The notes beneath the pieces are model-generated. The model saw only the letters and a program-made list of their open reading frames with translations, did no database searches and had not been told where the DNA came from. Below are positions 54,810-63,306 of a stretch of DNA of 64,000 nucleotides, piece after piece. The position numbers were made by a program, and so were the translations under genes. The first letter of the stretch is position 1. Every line of letters begins with the position of its first letter. Where the stretch lies: positions 186,001 to 250,000 of the forward strand of contig CAVXJZ010000002.1 of the NCBI GenBank assembly GCA_963762205.1, read 5' to 3'. The DNA is from VRUE01 sp963762205. GTDB lineage: Bacteria; Actinomycetota; Thermoleophilia; Solirubrobacterales; 70-9.

Positions 54810-54825
54810 GAAGCTAGCACAGACG
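54810..54825. other. Attachment-site direct repeat (rpsO side)
   Basis: An exact 16-bp copy of the ribF 3' end. Continuing past it on the minus strand, a frame matching ribF reads CASFQRP and then TGA, which is probably the original RibF C-terminus before insertion. Confidence 0.82.
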
Positions 54826-54829
54826 GGCA

Positions 54830-55470
54830 TCAGCCTTGAACCCGCTCTGTGGCTGCGATTGCGGGCTCGGCCTCGGGCACGTCAAGGTGATTTGTGCCCA
54901 TTCGTGCCCAATCAATCGCCCTGTCGAACTCGTCCGCGTGATTCCCACGGAGCTTCGCGCGGCGGTTCACGGCCTGCGCGTAGACCGACATTGAAAAGCT
55001 CACCTGGCGGTGTCCCATCTGCTCCGAGACCCAAACCGGGTCGTCGCGCAGCGCGAATCGAATCGAGGCGTAGGAGCGCCTGAGCGCGTGAGGGCTGACG
55101 CTCTCGTCAATCGGCTCGATGCCGAGCTTGGAGAGTCCTTGTTGGCCTTGCGGATCGCCGGCTTCAATCGCTGTTGCGCGTTCCTCACGTTCTGGGGGTC
55201 GCCCGTGCGGTCCATGCGGAAGACGTGATCGCTCGGGCGGGTCCGCTGGCCCCTCGCCTTGAAGGCGCGGAGTTCGGATGCGAGACCATCCGGCAGCTCG
55301 ACCACTCGGACGCCGGCCTCGGTCTTTGAGTCCTCGACCCTGACGGTGCCGCTCGCCAGGTTGATGTGCTTCCAGCGAAGCGCGACAGCCTCCCCCACTC
55401 GCAAACTCGCGCCGGCCATCGTCGCCGCCAGGACGCGAAAGCGAGGGTTGCAGGAGTCGAGCAGGGCCAT
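54830..55470 (-). pseudogene. Tyrosine recombinase (phage-type integrase), truncated and frameshifted
   Basis: Only the catalytic domain remains, about 210 residues. The first Arg is in ASLRVGEAVALRW and the Lys strand is VEDSKTEAGVRVVELP. After a frameshift near 55135 come KLGIEPIDESVSPHALRRSY (HxxR), QMGHRQVSFSM (His) and the nucleophile Tyr in SVYAQAVNRR. All catalytic residues survive, but the N-terminal arm-binding and core-binding domains are missing. It lies directly inside the attachment repeat, the usual place for an element's integrase. Confidence 0.85.
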
Positions 55471-55562
55471 TAGCTGCCCCCCGTGTTTTGTGAACCCACC
55501 GCTCTACCTCCGCCGGCTGGGCGCGGTGGCCCGCAGGCCGATGCCCGTCTGCTGGGTTCCCC

Positions 55563-56195
55563 TTACGGCGCTGTCACCGACCAGGTTCCGGCGACGGCGC
55601 CAGCTTTTATTCCAGTCACTTCCCCGTAGGCGTTTGCACCAAAGCGGCTCGCGCCGGGTTCGCCGGTTTCCGGGTCCTCAAACAACGTATAGATTTCGGC
55701 GCTCTGCGTGTAGCCGATATAGGCGCAGAAGTAGCCCGGGTCTGCCTGCCCGACGCCAGGGCAGTGTTCGTGGCTTGCTTCCCCTTCCGGCAAGGTGACG
55801 ACGTGATTTTTGTCGAGCGGTGCCGGTAGCGGCTGGGCGAAAGACGCGACTGCGGTGAAGAGGTCTTCTTTACCTCCGGCTGCAGCGAAGGCACCGGACT
55901 CCGTGGCTCCGGAGGCAAGCGGTGTGGTCGCCGTCAGATTCTGGCCGGGAGGTCCCTGCGGTCCCTGCGGAAGCTGACCGGCCTTGAAGTCGGCGGCTCG
56001 CAGCGAGTGGTTCCTCACTTTGGCGCTATTGACTGCGTTCTTCTTGATCTTCTTCAGGGTCACAGCGCCCCCCTTCAACTGCTTCGTGCCGACGCTGTTC
56101 TTCGGCAGCTTGATGGCAGCATAAGAAGCGCCCCCCAAAGCGATAAAGACCGCGATGACGGACATCACGTTCGCGAAGGTCAGTCTCGGGCCCAT
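55563..56195 (-). CDS. Membrane-anchored collagen-like protein, paralogue A
   Basis: A 210-aa protein. One N-terminal helix (VMSVIAVFIALGGASYAAI) is followed by the motif KLPKNSVGTKQLKGGAVT and KKNAVNSAKVRNHSLRAADF. A very short collagen-like GPQGPPGQ run comes next, and then a C-terminal beta domain with two cysteines (EHCPGVGQADPGYFCAY) that ends WSVTAP. It is likely surface-exposed. It is paralogous to the next gene over the whole length, with a duplicated promoter and leader. Function unknown; the module set is common in Solirubrobacterales as far as I recall. ATG 56195 follows GGGGAGGGG. Confidence 0.85.
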   Translation of the reverse strand: MGPRLTFANVMSVIAVFIALGGASYAAIKLPKNSVGTKQLKGGAVTLKKIKKNAVNSAKVRNHSLRAADFKAGQLPQGPQGPPGQNLTATTPLASGATESGAFAAAGGKEDLFTAVASFAQPLPAPLDKNHVVTLPEGEASHEHCPGVGQADPGYFCAYIGYTQSAEIYTLFEDPETGEPGASRFGANAYGEVTGIKAGAVAGTWSVTAP

Positions 56196-56225
56196 ATCAG
56201 TGTCCCCTCCCCGGTTTGGCTTCAG

Positions 56226-56250
56226 CCTCGCCCAAACCGAAGGGCTGAGG
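56226..56250 (-). promoter_or_regulatory. Conserved leader hairpin, paralogue A
   Basis: In the 60-nt leader, CCTC(A)GCCC pairs with GGGCGAGG around a TTCGGTTT loop with one bulged base. The same structure, with sequence changes, occurs before paralogue B. Confidence 0.6.
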
Positions 56251-56261
56251 CCCCACCAAGC

Positions 56262-56290
56262 ACGGTAGCCCTCCGAGGGGGATTGGTCAA
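56262..56290 (-). promoter_or_regulatory. Promoter of paralogue A
   Basis: On the minus strand, TTGACC (56290-56285) and TACCGT (56267-56262) are separated by exactly 17 bp. The spacer holds a CCCCCTC/GAGGG dyad. The predicted transcript start near 56255 leaves a leader of about 60 nt. Confidence 0.7.
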
Positions 56291-56424
56291 TTCGGCGGGT
56301 GGCGTGTTAGGGAGGAGGGAATTTGGGGGGCCGCCCTGGACCCCCCTCAGGTTCGGTGATGCTCAGGATTCGGCGCGGAAGGTGATGCCGCCCCGCTTCG
56401 ACAGAGGCATGGATGTGAAGGCGT

Positions 56425-57072
56425 CTATGGCGCCGTCACCGCCCAGCTGCCACGGCTAGCGAAGAATCCCGCTTTTGTGGAGGAGATCTCGACACCGAAC
56501 CCGTACACAGATGTCGAATCGGCAAGGTTGGATATCGGACTGATGATGATCGGGGTCGTCGCTTCGCCGGAAAGTCTCTCGTAAACGCAGAGGTTCCCTG
56601 GCGCGGCGGCCGGACTCTCGACTGTGCCCGGACACTCTGCGGGAGGGCTGTCGCCTTCTGGGATGACATGCTCGCTCGGTTCGGCCGCCAGCGGGAATGC
56701 AAACGACGCCGCGCCGACGGCCGCTTCGCTGGCTCCGGTAGCTAGCGACCCGACGTTGTAGACCCCCCTGAGCGTCTGCCCGCTCGGAAGCGTTTCGACA
56801 AGCGGTCCAGGTGCCCCAGTTTCGCCCTTTGGCCCAGTTTCGCCCTTTGGCCCAGTTTCGCCCTTTGGCCCTGCGGGCAGTTGGCCTTGCTTGAAGTCGG
56901 CCGCCCGCAGCGTGTGGTTCTTCACTTTGGCGCTGTTGACCGCGTTCTTCTTGATCTGCCTGGAGCCAACGCTGTTCTTGGGCAGCCTGAAGGCGGCGTA
57001 GGAAGCGCCGCCCAGGGCGATGAACAGGGCGAGCGTGGCGACCACGTTCGCGTAGCTTAGCTTCGGGCGCAT
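56425..57072 (-). CDS. Membrane-anchored collagen-like protein, paralogue B
   Basis: A 215-aa paralogue of the preceding protein. It has helix LALFIALGGASYAAF, KLPKNSVG-type motif (FRLPKNSVGSRQIKKNAVNS), RNHTLRAADF-like segment (KNHTLRAADFKQGQLPAG) and then a triple tandem PKGETG collagen-like repeat where paralogue A has one turn. The C-terminal domain has ECPGTVESPAAAPGNLCVY and ends WAVTAP. The cysteine spacing matches paralogue A. The intervening 230 bp carry paralogue A's promoter and leader. Function unknown. Confidence 0.85.
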   Translation of the reverse strand: MRPKLSYANVVATLALFIALGGASYAAFRLPKNSVGSRQIKKNAVNSAKVKNHTLRAADFKQGQLPAGPKGETGPKGETGPKGETGAPGPLVETLPSGQTLRGVYNVGSLATGASEAAVGAASFAFPLAAEPSEHVIPEGDSPPAECPGTVESPAAAPGNLCVYERLSGEATTPIIISPISNLADSTSVYGFGVEISSTKAGFFASRGSWAVTAP

Positions 57073-57101
57073 CTGGACCCCCCGTTGGTTCGTGGCTTCG
57101 T

Positions 57102-57123
57102 CTCGCCCAACCCGAGGGCCGAG
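57102..57123 (-). promoter_or_regulatory. Conserved leader hairpin, paralogue B
   Basis: CTC(G)GCCC pairs with GGGCGAG around TCGGGTT, the same bulged stem as in front of paralogue A. It lies between the predicted transcript start (about 57129) and the ATG at 57072. Confidence 0.6.
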
Positions 57124-57135
57124 GCCCCACCAAGC

Positions 57136-57164
57136 ACGGTAGACCTTCGAGGGGGGTTGGTCAA
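57136..57164 (-). promoter_or_regulatory. Promoter of paralogue B
   Basis: TTGACC (57164-57159) and TACCGT (57141-57136) with a 17-bp spacer containing a CCCCCCTC/GAAGG near-dyad, matching the paralogue A promoter base for base at the hexamers. Confidence 0.7.
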
Positions 57165-58077
57165 TTCGGCGGAAGGCGCGTTAGCGGGCGGAAAGCAAAT
57201 GGAAGGGCCGCTCTGGGCCGAGTGGCTGTCGAGAGCGGCTTAGGGCTCAGGGGAAGATCCCGCTCAGTCTTTCCTTGGGAAAGGCCCCGGTTAGCTGGCC
57301 CAAATGTCTGTGGGCTGCGTATACAAAGAGTGGTGCTGCGCCGACCCTAGACCCGCCCCCTCCCCCCCTTCACGGCCAGCTCGAGGCCGGCGAGCGCCAC
57401 GGGCGGCCGGGAACTGACCCACGCTGTCAAACCTCATTGACAGAGACGGTGCGGAGCAAGGGCAAGGGGGGGATTCACTAGGGCCGTCTGCTCGACAGAC
57501 AGGCGTACGCTCCGGCAGTCGATGCCACTGGTCAAGCGGTATCAGCCCTCGGCGTCAATGGGCACCGTGGCGCTTGTGCCCAATCCCGTGCCGATTCAAC
57601 CCCTACCCGATGGAACACCGAACGGATATGCGGCGATCTAAGGGCCACTAGGCCCGATGAGTGTCAACAAGCCCCGGTGACACTGGCGGCAGGGCCAGGA
57701 GCGCAGCGAGGGCGAGCCTCACGCGCGTTTAGTAGGTGGTGTGGGGCCATTGCAGAAACCACGCTGAGGCGACCCCAGGACGGCCGACCCTGCAACGGCC
57801 CCAACCCCGCTTCCCGTGCGGGTTTGGGGGTGTTGCGAAGGCTCACGTTGGAAAGCCGCCGGGGGACGGGTCGCCGGGTTTAGGGACGCGGCGTCTCTCG
57901 TCCCCAAACCCCGCCGGATCGTGCCTGATCGGTTCGTATCCGAGGGGGCCTGAGCCGCTTGATCAGAAATTCGGTCTTGATGGCTCGGGTAAGAAAACCC
58001 GAGGCCAATCGACTAGCCGAGTCTGATCCCAGCGGCGGGGCAGATCAAGTCCAAGGCTTGAAGCGAATTGCTCGGCC
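57165..58077. other. Noncoding interval of the element
   Basis: About 900 bp between paralogue B's promoter and the RCC1 gene. The open frames are short, on both strands, and lack ribosome sites. It contains the palindrome at 57876-57911 and one copy of the 38-bp repeat. TTGTGCCCA-like strings recur here (57570) and at 54892 and 60621. No RNA gene was recognised. Confidence 0.5.
57876..57940. repeat. Palindrome plus 38-bp direct repeat, copy 1
   Basis: GGGTTTAGGGACG pairs with CGTCCCCAAACCC (one mismatch). The right arm runs into a 38-bp sequence at 57903-57940 that is identical to 60625-60662. The two copies flank the RCC1 gene in the same orientation. Confidence 0.85.
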
Positions 58078-60031
58078 CTACCGCACGATCCTGAAGCCGA
58101 TGCGCCGCGGCTTCGATCGCGCGCCACCCCTCTTGGCGGTGGCGGTCAGCCTGTAGCGGCCCGGCTTCAGCCTCTTGCGGCGTGAGATGCGCCCTTGGAA
58201 GATGACCCGATTTCTGCCCCGGTGCCCGGCGAAGACGAGCGCACCGGCGTTTCTGAAGCGCTTGCCCCCGCCCCTGCGCCGCGCGAAGGCGAACTTCACC
58301 TTGGCCTTTCGGTTCAGCTTGAAGGTGAAGGTGGTGCCGAGCGGGGCGCGCCTGCGCTTTCTCCTCGCCGCCACCGAGCTCACCTTGGCGAGCCTGCGTC
58401 CCCTGCGCCAGCGGCGGTGGGACTGGCGCAGCTTGCTGATCGCCGGCCGCGCGGCCTTCCTCGGCACGCTTTCGATGCTGAGAGCGAGCGGCGCGCTGGT
58501 GGAGACGATCCCGAACCTGTCCGTGACGCTCAGGGTCACCTGAGCCGTGCCCGCCGCCGTCGGCGTGCCGCTGATCTGCCCGCTGGCGGCGATCGAGAGC
58601 CCGGCCGGCAGCCCGCTCGCCTGCCAGGCGTAGGGCGCGGTGCCACCTGCTGCCGTGGCGGTGGCGCTGTAGGGGGTGCCGACCTGCCCGCTCGGCAGCG
58701 AGCTGCTCGTCACCGCGAGGTTGGCGATCACCGCCAGCGTGTGGCTGGCCTGCGGGCCGGACGCCATCGTGTCGATCGTCGTCCCCGCCCCCAGGTCGAC
58801 CAGGGCCGGGGTCGGGTTCGGTTCGCTGTTGGCTTTGCTGCCCAGCTGGCCGTAGTGGTTTTCGCCGAAGGCGTAGAGCTGCCCGCTTGAGGTCAGCGCC
58901 AGGCTGTGATAGCCGCCGCCGGCGATCTGCGTCACCGCGCCGCTCGCCCCCGGCAGGCCGACCAGGGCCGGGGTCGGGTTCGGGTTTTCGGTGCCGTTGT
59001 TGGTGGCGCTGCCCAGCTGGCCATAGTCGTTTCTCCCGAAGGCGTAGAGCTGGCCGGTGGAGGTCAGCGCCAGGCTGTGTCCGTAGCCGCCGGCGATCTC
59101 CGTCACCGGGCCGCTCGCCCCCGGCAGGTCGACCAGGGCCGGGGTCGGGTGTCGGTCCGCTGTTGGCTTCGCTGCCCAGCTGGCCGAAGGTGTTGGCGCC
59201 GAAGGCGTAGAGCTGGCCGGTGGAGGTAACCGCCAGGCTGTGTTCAATACCGGCGGCGATCTGGGTCACCGGGCCGCTCGCCCCCGGCAGGGTGACCAGG
59301 GCCGGCGTCGGGTTCGGTTTGATGGTGGCGTTGTTGGTGGCGCTGCCCAGCTGGCCATAGCTGTTGCGCCCGAAGGCGTAGAGTTGCCCGGTGGAGGTCA
59401 GCGCCAGGCTGTGTCCGTAGCCGGCGGCGATCTGGGTCACCGGGCCGCTCGCCCCCGGCAGGGTGACCAGGGCCGGCGTCGGGTTCGGGTTTCCGGTGCC
59501 GCTGTTGGTGGCGCTGCCCAGCTCGCCATAGCCGTTGTAGCCGAAGGCGTAGAGCTGCCCGCTCGAGGTCAGCGCCAGGCTGTGATAGCCGCCGCCGGCG
59601 ATCTGCGTCACCGCGCCGCTCGCCCCCGGCAGGCCGACCAGGGCCGGGGTCGGGTTCGGGTTTCCGGTGCCGCTGTTGGTGGCGCTGCCCAGCTGGCCAT
59701 AGCCGTTGTAGCCGAAGGCGTAGAGCTGGCCGGTGGAGGTAACCGCCAGGCTGTGTTCAATACCGGCGGCGATCTGGGTCACCGGGCCGCCCGCCCCCGG
59801 CAGGCCGACCAAGGCCGGCGTCGGGTTCGGGTTTTCGGTGCCGTTGTTGGTGGCGCTGCCCAGCTGGCCGAAGAAGTTGTAGCCGAAGGCGTAGAGCTCG
59901 CCAGGGTTGGTGGTGGCCGCCGAGGCAGGTAGCGGTGCCGCGCAGATCGCCAGCGCGATCAGCGCCGCAAACAGTCCCGCGCCCCTCCTGAGCCTGGGGC
60001 CGGCGATTTCGCTGTTCCTTCGCGTCGGCAT
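58078..60031 (-). CDS. Secreted RCC1-repeat (beta-propeller) protein, one frameshift
   Basis: A signal peptide (LFAALIALAICAAPLPASA) is followed by seven RCC1 repeats of about 57 residues, each carrying GQLYAFG....GQLGS, a PTPALV strand, and GASGPVTQIA..HSLAL, enough for one seven-bladed propeller. An Ig-like (He_PIG) domain follows (LPSGQVGTPYSATATAAGG), then a basic beta-rich tail (RRAPLGTTFTFKLNRKAKVK, ending FRIVR). A one-base shift near 59150 in the fifth repeat breaks the frame; the repeats on both sides are intact. Probably an extracellular binding or lectin-like protein. It is cargo of the element. Confidence 0.83.
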
Positions 60032-60598
60032 CGGTGCCCTCCCCGGAGCAGCGCGCGATCCCCCACGCGCTTCGCGGCGATCTTACCAGCGGTTCGGGAG
60101 GCTGTTGGCTCGCCGCGGTCCGGCCTGAGGCTGACGGCCCACACTCACGCCCATGGCCCCGGCGAGGCAAGGCGTGGACTGGCGGGGGCCGGCGGGGCGG
60201 GCCCGTTGGGGCCCTTCCTAGACAGAGCTGGCACCGGAGCGGACAGGGTACGCATGCCCCTGTTGCTGGTCCTGGTTTGCGGCGGGGCCGGCCCGCGGAA
60301 GGCGAGCTTGTCCGGGTTAGGGGCCAAAACGGCGACCTCTGGGTCCTATCCCCCGAAACTGCTGGGGCGTGCACCGTGACCGAGTTCTGGTGCCCGCTAT
60401 CCATCATCAGCCCAGCACCTAACGCCGTTCGAGCGGAAGGTCCTCGTGTTTCGCTAGCAGCTCGGGTTTTGCCCGGACGGCCGCGGTCCTAGCTCCGTCG
60501 ATGAACCCCTGTCGGTGGATCGCCCGACGGCGCTCAAATGCGCGTCGCTGACCGGCCGACCGGCGGCAGCGGCTTATAGGCTTTCGAAAGGGCTCCGA
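60032..60598. other. Noncoding interval upstream of the RCC1 gene
   Basis: About 570 bp. It should hold the RCC1 promoter (minus strand). A long plus-strand frame at 60034-60492 has no ribosome site, skewed Arg/Gly composition and no recognisable motif, so I do not call it a gene. Confidence 0.45.
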
Positions 60599-60662
60599 GG
60601 TTTGGGCACAAGCGCGGTCTTGTGCCCAAACCCCGCCGGATCGTGCCTGATCGGTTCGTATC
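60599..60662. repeat. Perfect 14-bp palindrome plus 38-bp direct repeat, copy 2
   Basis: GGTTTGGGCACAAG (60599-60612) pairs exactly with CTTGTGCCCAAACC (60619-60632), loop CGCGGT. The right arm leads into the 38-bp repeat at 60625-60662. Compared with copy 1, the arm bases changed while pairing was kept. Confidence 0.85.
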
Positions 60663-60672
60663 GCCGCCCACG

Positions 60673-60694
60673 AAAAAGGGGCCTTCTCGGCCCC
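60673..60694 (-). terminator. Rho-independent terminator after ribF
   Basis: On the minus strand, GGGGCC-GAGAA-GGCCCC is followed by TTTTT, 30 bp after the ribF stop. It lies inside the inserted element, so the element now ends the ribF transcript and separates it from rpsO. Confidence 0.85.
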
Positions 60695-60723
60695 TCTCTC
60701 GGCCCTACAAAGCCAAAAACCCG

Positions 60724-61617
60724 CTATTCGCGGCCGGTGAAGCTAGCACAGACGCGCCTGGCGTCCTCGACGTCGATCCGCATCTGGGCGATCAGGTCCT
60801 CGACCCCGGAGAAGCGCTTCTCGCCGCGCAGGCGCTCGACGAAGGCGACCCGCAGCTCGGTCCCGTAGAGGTCCTCCTCGCGATCGATCAGGTAGGTCTC
60901 GATCAGGACCCCGCGGCCGGCCTCGAACGTGGGCCGCACGCCGACGTTGACCGCCGCCGGAACGCCGTTCGCGAAGGCCGCGTAGACGCCGTGGCCGGGG
61001 ATCGCGAGGCGGTCGTCGGGAACGATGTTGGCGGTCGGGAAGCCGAGCGTCCGCCCGCGCTGGTCGCCCTCGACCACGGTGCCCTCGACCATGAAGGGCG
61101 CGCCCAGGCAGTGGCGGGCGTGCTCCATGTCGCCTGCCGCGACCAGCGCCCGGATCCTGGTCGAGGAGACGGCCTCGCCGTCGACCTCGACCAGCGGCAC
61201 CACCCGGGTCTCGAACTCCTCGCGGGCGGCGAGCATCTGCGGGTCGCCCTGGGCGCGGGTGCCGAAGCGGAAGTTCTCGCCGACCGAGACCCACTCCGCC
61301 CCGAGCTTCTCGACCAGGACCCCGTCGACGAAGCCCTCGGCGCTGACCTTGGCGAACTCCTCGTCGAAGGGGATGACCACGAGCTCGCGCACGCCGAGGC
61401 CTTCGATCACGTCGCGCTTGACCGCGAACGGCATGATCAGCTTCGGCAGCGCCGCCGGATGGAGGACCTCGAGCGGGTGCGGATCGAAGGTGAGGACGGT
61501 GTCCGCGCCCTCGATCACCGCCTGGTGGCCCCTGTGGACGCCGTCGAAGGTGCCGATCGCGACCCGGCGCGGACGCGGCTCGACATCGGGCAGGGGGGTC
61601 ACCTCGATGCTTGGCAT
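60724..61617 (-). CDS. ribF: Bifunctional riboflavin kinase / FAD synthetase
   Basis: Makes FMN and FAD. A 297-aa protein with the FAD-synthetase N-terminus IGTFDGVHRGHQAVIEGA, LTFDPHPLEVL, VGENFRFGTRAQGD and SSTRIRALVAAGDM, and the kinase domain GTVVEGDQRGRTLGFPTANI and VNVGVRPTFE. The last residues VCASFTGRE cover the 16-bp attachment repeat, so the final three codons and stop come from the inserted element. ATG 61617. Confidence 0.95.
   Translation of the reverse strand: MPSIEVTPLPDVEPRPRRVAIGTFDGVHRGHQAVIEGADTVLTFDPHPLEVLHPAALPKLIMPFAVKRDVIEGLGVRELVVIPFDEEFAKVSAEGFVDGVLVEKLGAEWVSVGENFRFGTRAQGDPQMLAAREEFETRVVPLVEVDGEAVSSTRIRALVAAGDMEHARHCLGAPFMVEGTVVEGDQRGRTLGFPTANIVPDDRLAIPGHGVYAAFANGVPAAVNVGVRPTFEAGRGVLIETYLIDREEDLYGTELRVAFVERLRGEKRFSGVEDLIAQMRIDVEDARRVCASFTGRE
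60739..60754. other. Attachment-site direct repeat (ribF side)
   Basis: The 16-bp core GAAGCTAGCACAGACG, encoding VCASF of RibF on the minus strand; identical to 54810-54825. Confidence 0.82.
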
Positions 61618-61651
61618 CAGCGGCGTTCCCGGCGATCGCCTCGCCGCGCCA

Positions 61652-62302
61652 TCAGCGCAGCCCCTCCCCGGCGGCCGGGACGAGCCGCCCGACGGTCTCG
61701 AGGTCGAGCTCCTCGCCGGCGTCCTCGACCCGGAAGGGCCCGATCGCCGTTCGCCGCAGGTCCGAGCAGTAGGCGTCCTCGAGCGTCTCGACCAGCGTGC
61801 GGACGTAGGTGCCGGCCGAGCACTCGATCTCGTAGTCGGCGTGCTCGCCGTCGCTGCCGAGCAGATCGGCGCGCAGCACCTCGACGTCGCGCTCGGGGGT
61901 GGCGACGACCTCGCCACGGTGCGCCTTGCGGTAGAGGCGCTCGCCGCCGACGCGCACCGCCGAGGTCATCGGCACCCTCTGCCTCACCGTCCCGGTGGGC
62001 AGCTGCAGCGAGTCCGGTGTGCGGCCGGTCTCGGTCAGCTCGCCTTCCGGGTCGCCGGTGCTCGAGCGCCAGCCGAGCCTGGCGGTCGCCAGGTAGGTCT
62101 TGGGCAGGCCGGTGAGGAAGCGCTGGGCCCTGGTCCCGCGCCCGAGCAGGACGAGCAGCAGCCCGGTCGCGAACGGGTCCAGGGTCCCCGCGTGTCCGGC
62201 CTTGCACCCCCGCTCGCGTCTGACCCGCGCAACCATGTCGTGCGAGGTTATCCCGGCGGGCTTGTCGCAGAGCAGGATCGAGCCGCCTCCCTCGGCGGGC
62301 AT
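61652..62302 (-). CDS. truB: tRNA pseudouridine-55 synthase
   Basis: Converts U55 to pseudouridine in the T-loop of tRNAs. A 216-aa protein with DKPAGITSHDMVARVRR, the catalytic Asp in GHAGTLDPFATGLLLV, KTYLATARLG, and ECSAGTYVRTL. The C-terminal PUA-like extension of many TruB proteins is absent, giving a short but complete catalytic domain. Its ATG overlaps the nrnA stop (TGATG). Confidence 0.93.
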   Translation of the reverse strand: MPAEGGGSILLCDKPAGITSHDMVARVRRERGCKAGHAGTLDPFATGLLLVLLGRGTRAQRFLTGLPKTYLATARLGWRSSTGDPEGELTETGRTPDSLQLPTGTVRQRVPMTSAVRVGGERLYRKAHRGEVVATPERDVEVLRADLLGSDGEHADYEIECSAGTYVRTLVETLEDAYCSDLRRTAIGPFRVEDAGEELDLETVGRLVPAAGEGLR

Positions 62303-63306
62303 CAGGAGCCGAGCTGGGCGCCGACCTCGTCGCAGAGGAACTGGATCAGCTCCTCGAGACCGAGGTCGGTGGAAAAGCCGGCGGCGCGCTTGTGCCCTCC
62401 CCCGCCGTGGCGGCGGGCGATCGCGGAGACGTCGACGTCGCCCTCGCTGGAGCGCAGGCTGACCTTGCGGGCGGCGTGGCCGCGATTCCCCTGGTCCCGA
62501 ACCAGGGCGGCCACCCTCGGCCCCTCGACCGAGCGCAGGTGGTCGATGATCCCCTCGGTCATCTCCTCGCCGGCGCCACTCGCCTCGTAATCGTCATTGG
62601 TCACGTAGGTGAGGACGAGGCGGCCGCCGCAGTACATCTCGATCCCGTCCAGGGCCCGCGAGACGAGCCGCAGCTTCTCGATCGGCACGTGCTCGTACAG
62701 GCGCCTGTAGGTGTCGTCGACCTCGACCCCGGCGTCGATCAGGTCGGCGGCGATGCGGTGCGTGCCGGCGTCGGTGTTCTCGTACATGAACTTGCCGGTG
62801 TCGGTGACCAGGCCGACGTAGAGGGCCGAGGCTATCTCCGGGGTGATGCGCCCGCCCAGCCGGCGTGCGAGCTCGTAGACGATCTCGGCCGTGCTCGAGG
62901 CGTCGGTGTCGACGAGGTTGACGTCGCCGAAGCGCGTGTTGTCGTGGTGGTGGTCGATGTTGATGATGAAGTTGCCGCCGTCGGCGAGGAAGTCGACCGG
63001 CATCCGGTCGATGTTTCCGCAGTCGAGGAAGACGACCGTGCGGTCCGCCATGTCCGCGGGCGGCTCGTGGAAGACCTCCTCGAGGGGCAGAAAGCGGTAC
63101 TCGATCGGCAGCGGGAACTCCTTCGCCGCCATGAACATCAGCGAGTCCTTGCCGAGCTGGGTGAGCAGGTGGTGCATGCCCAGCAGCGAGCCGAGCGCGT
63201 CCCCGTCGGGGCCCTCGTGGGCGGTGAGGATGAAGCGCTCGCGGTCGCGCAGCTCGGCGACGACGCGCTCGACCTCGGTTGCCGCGGCCCCCGCGGTCCC
63301 GCTCAT
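62302..63306 (-). CDS. nrnA: DHH-family bifunctional oligoribonuclease / pAp phosphatase
   Basis: A 334-aa DHH/DHHA1 phosphoesterase that degrades nanoRNA and pAp, or cyclic-dinucleotide products. Metal motifs are AHEGPDGDALGS, VVFLDCGN, the DHH signature NIDHHHDNTRFGD and LYVGLVTDTGKF. The C-terminal GGGGHKRAAGF binds substrate. It overlaps both truB and rbfA by 1-4 bases, so it belongs to the translation-factor operon. Confidence 0.93.
   Translation of the reverse strand: MSGTAGAAATEVERVVAELRDRERFILTAHEGPDGDALGSLLGMHHLLTQLGKDSLMFMAAKEFPLPIEYRFLPLEEVFHEPPADMADRTVVFLDCGNIDRMPVDFLADGGNFIINIDHHHDNTRFGDVNLVDTDASSTAEIVYELARRLGGRITPEIASALYVGLVTDTGKFMYENTDAGTHRIAADLIDAGVEVDDTYRRLYEHVPIEKLRLVSRALDGIEMYCGGRLVLTYVTNDDYEASGAGEEMTEGIIDHLRSVEGPRVAALVRDQGNRGHAARKVSLRSSEGDVDVSAIARRHGGGGHKRAAGFSTDLGLEELIQFLCDEVGAQLGS

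Larger units (their letters stand above)
54810..60754. mobile_element. Small integrative element inserted in the 3' end of ribF
   Basis: The 16-bp string GAAGCTAGCACAGACG occurs at 54810-54825 and again at 60739-60754. The second copy is within the last codons of ribF; the first lies beside rpsO, where the ribF end would be without the insertion. A tyrosine-recombinase remnant begins 5 bp inside the first copy. Contents: integrase remnant, two collagen-like paralogues, an RCC1-repeat protein, a 38-bp direct repeat with palindromes, and a terminator. The integrase is truncated and frameshifted, so the element is probably fixed. Confidence 0.85.

Noticed and set aside
57664..58026. Several 60-96 aa open frames between the collagen-like and RCC1 genes
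   Set aside because: They overlap each other on both strands and span the palindrome and direct repeat; no coding signature.
60034..60492. A 152-aa plus-strand open frame upstream of ribF
   Set aside because: No ribosome site, Arg/Gly/Pro-skewed composition, no motif, and the minus-strand RCC1 promoter must lie here.
60599..60632. Integron attC site
   Set aside because: The palindrome lacks the GTTRRRY / RYYYAAC core boxes and no integron integrase is present.
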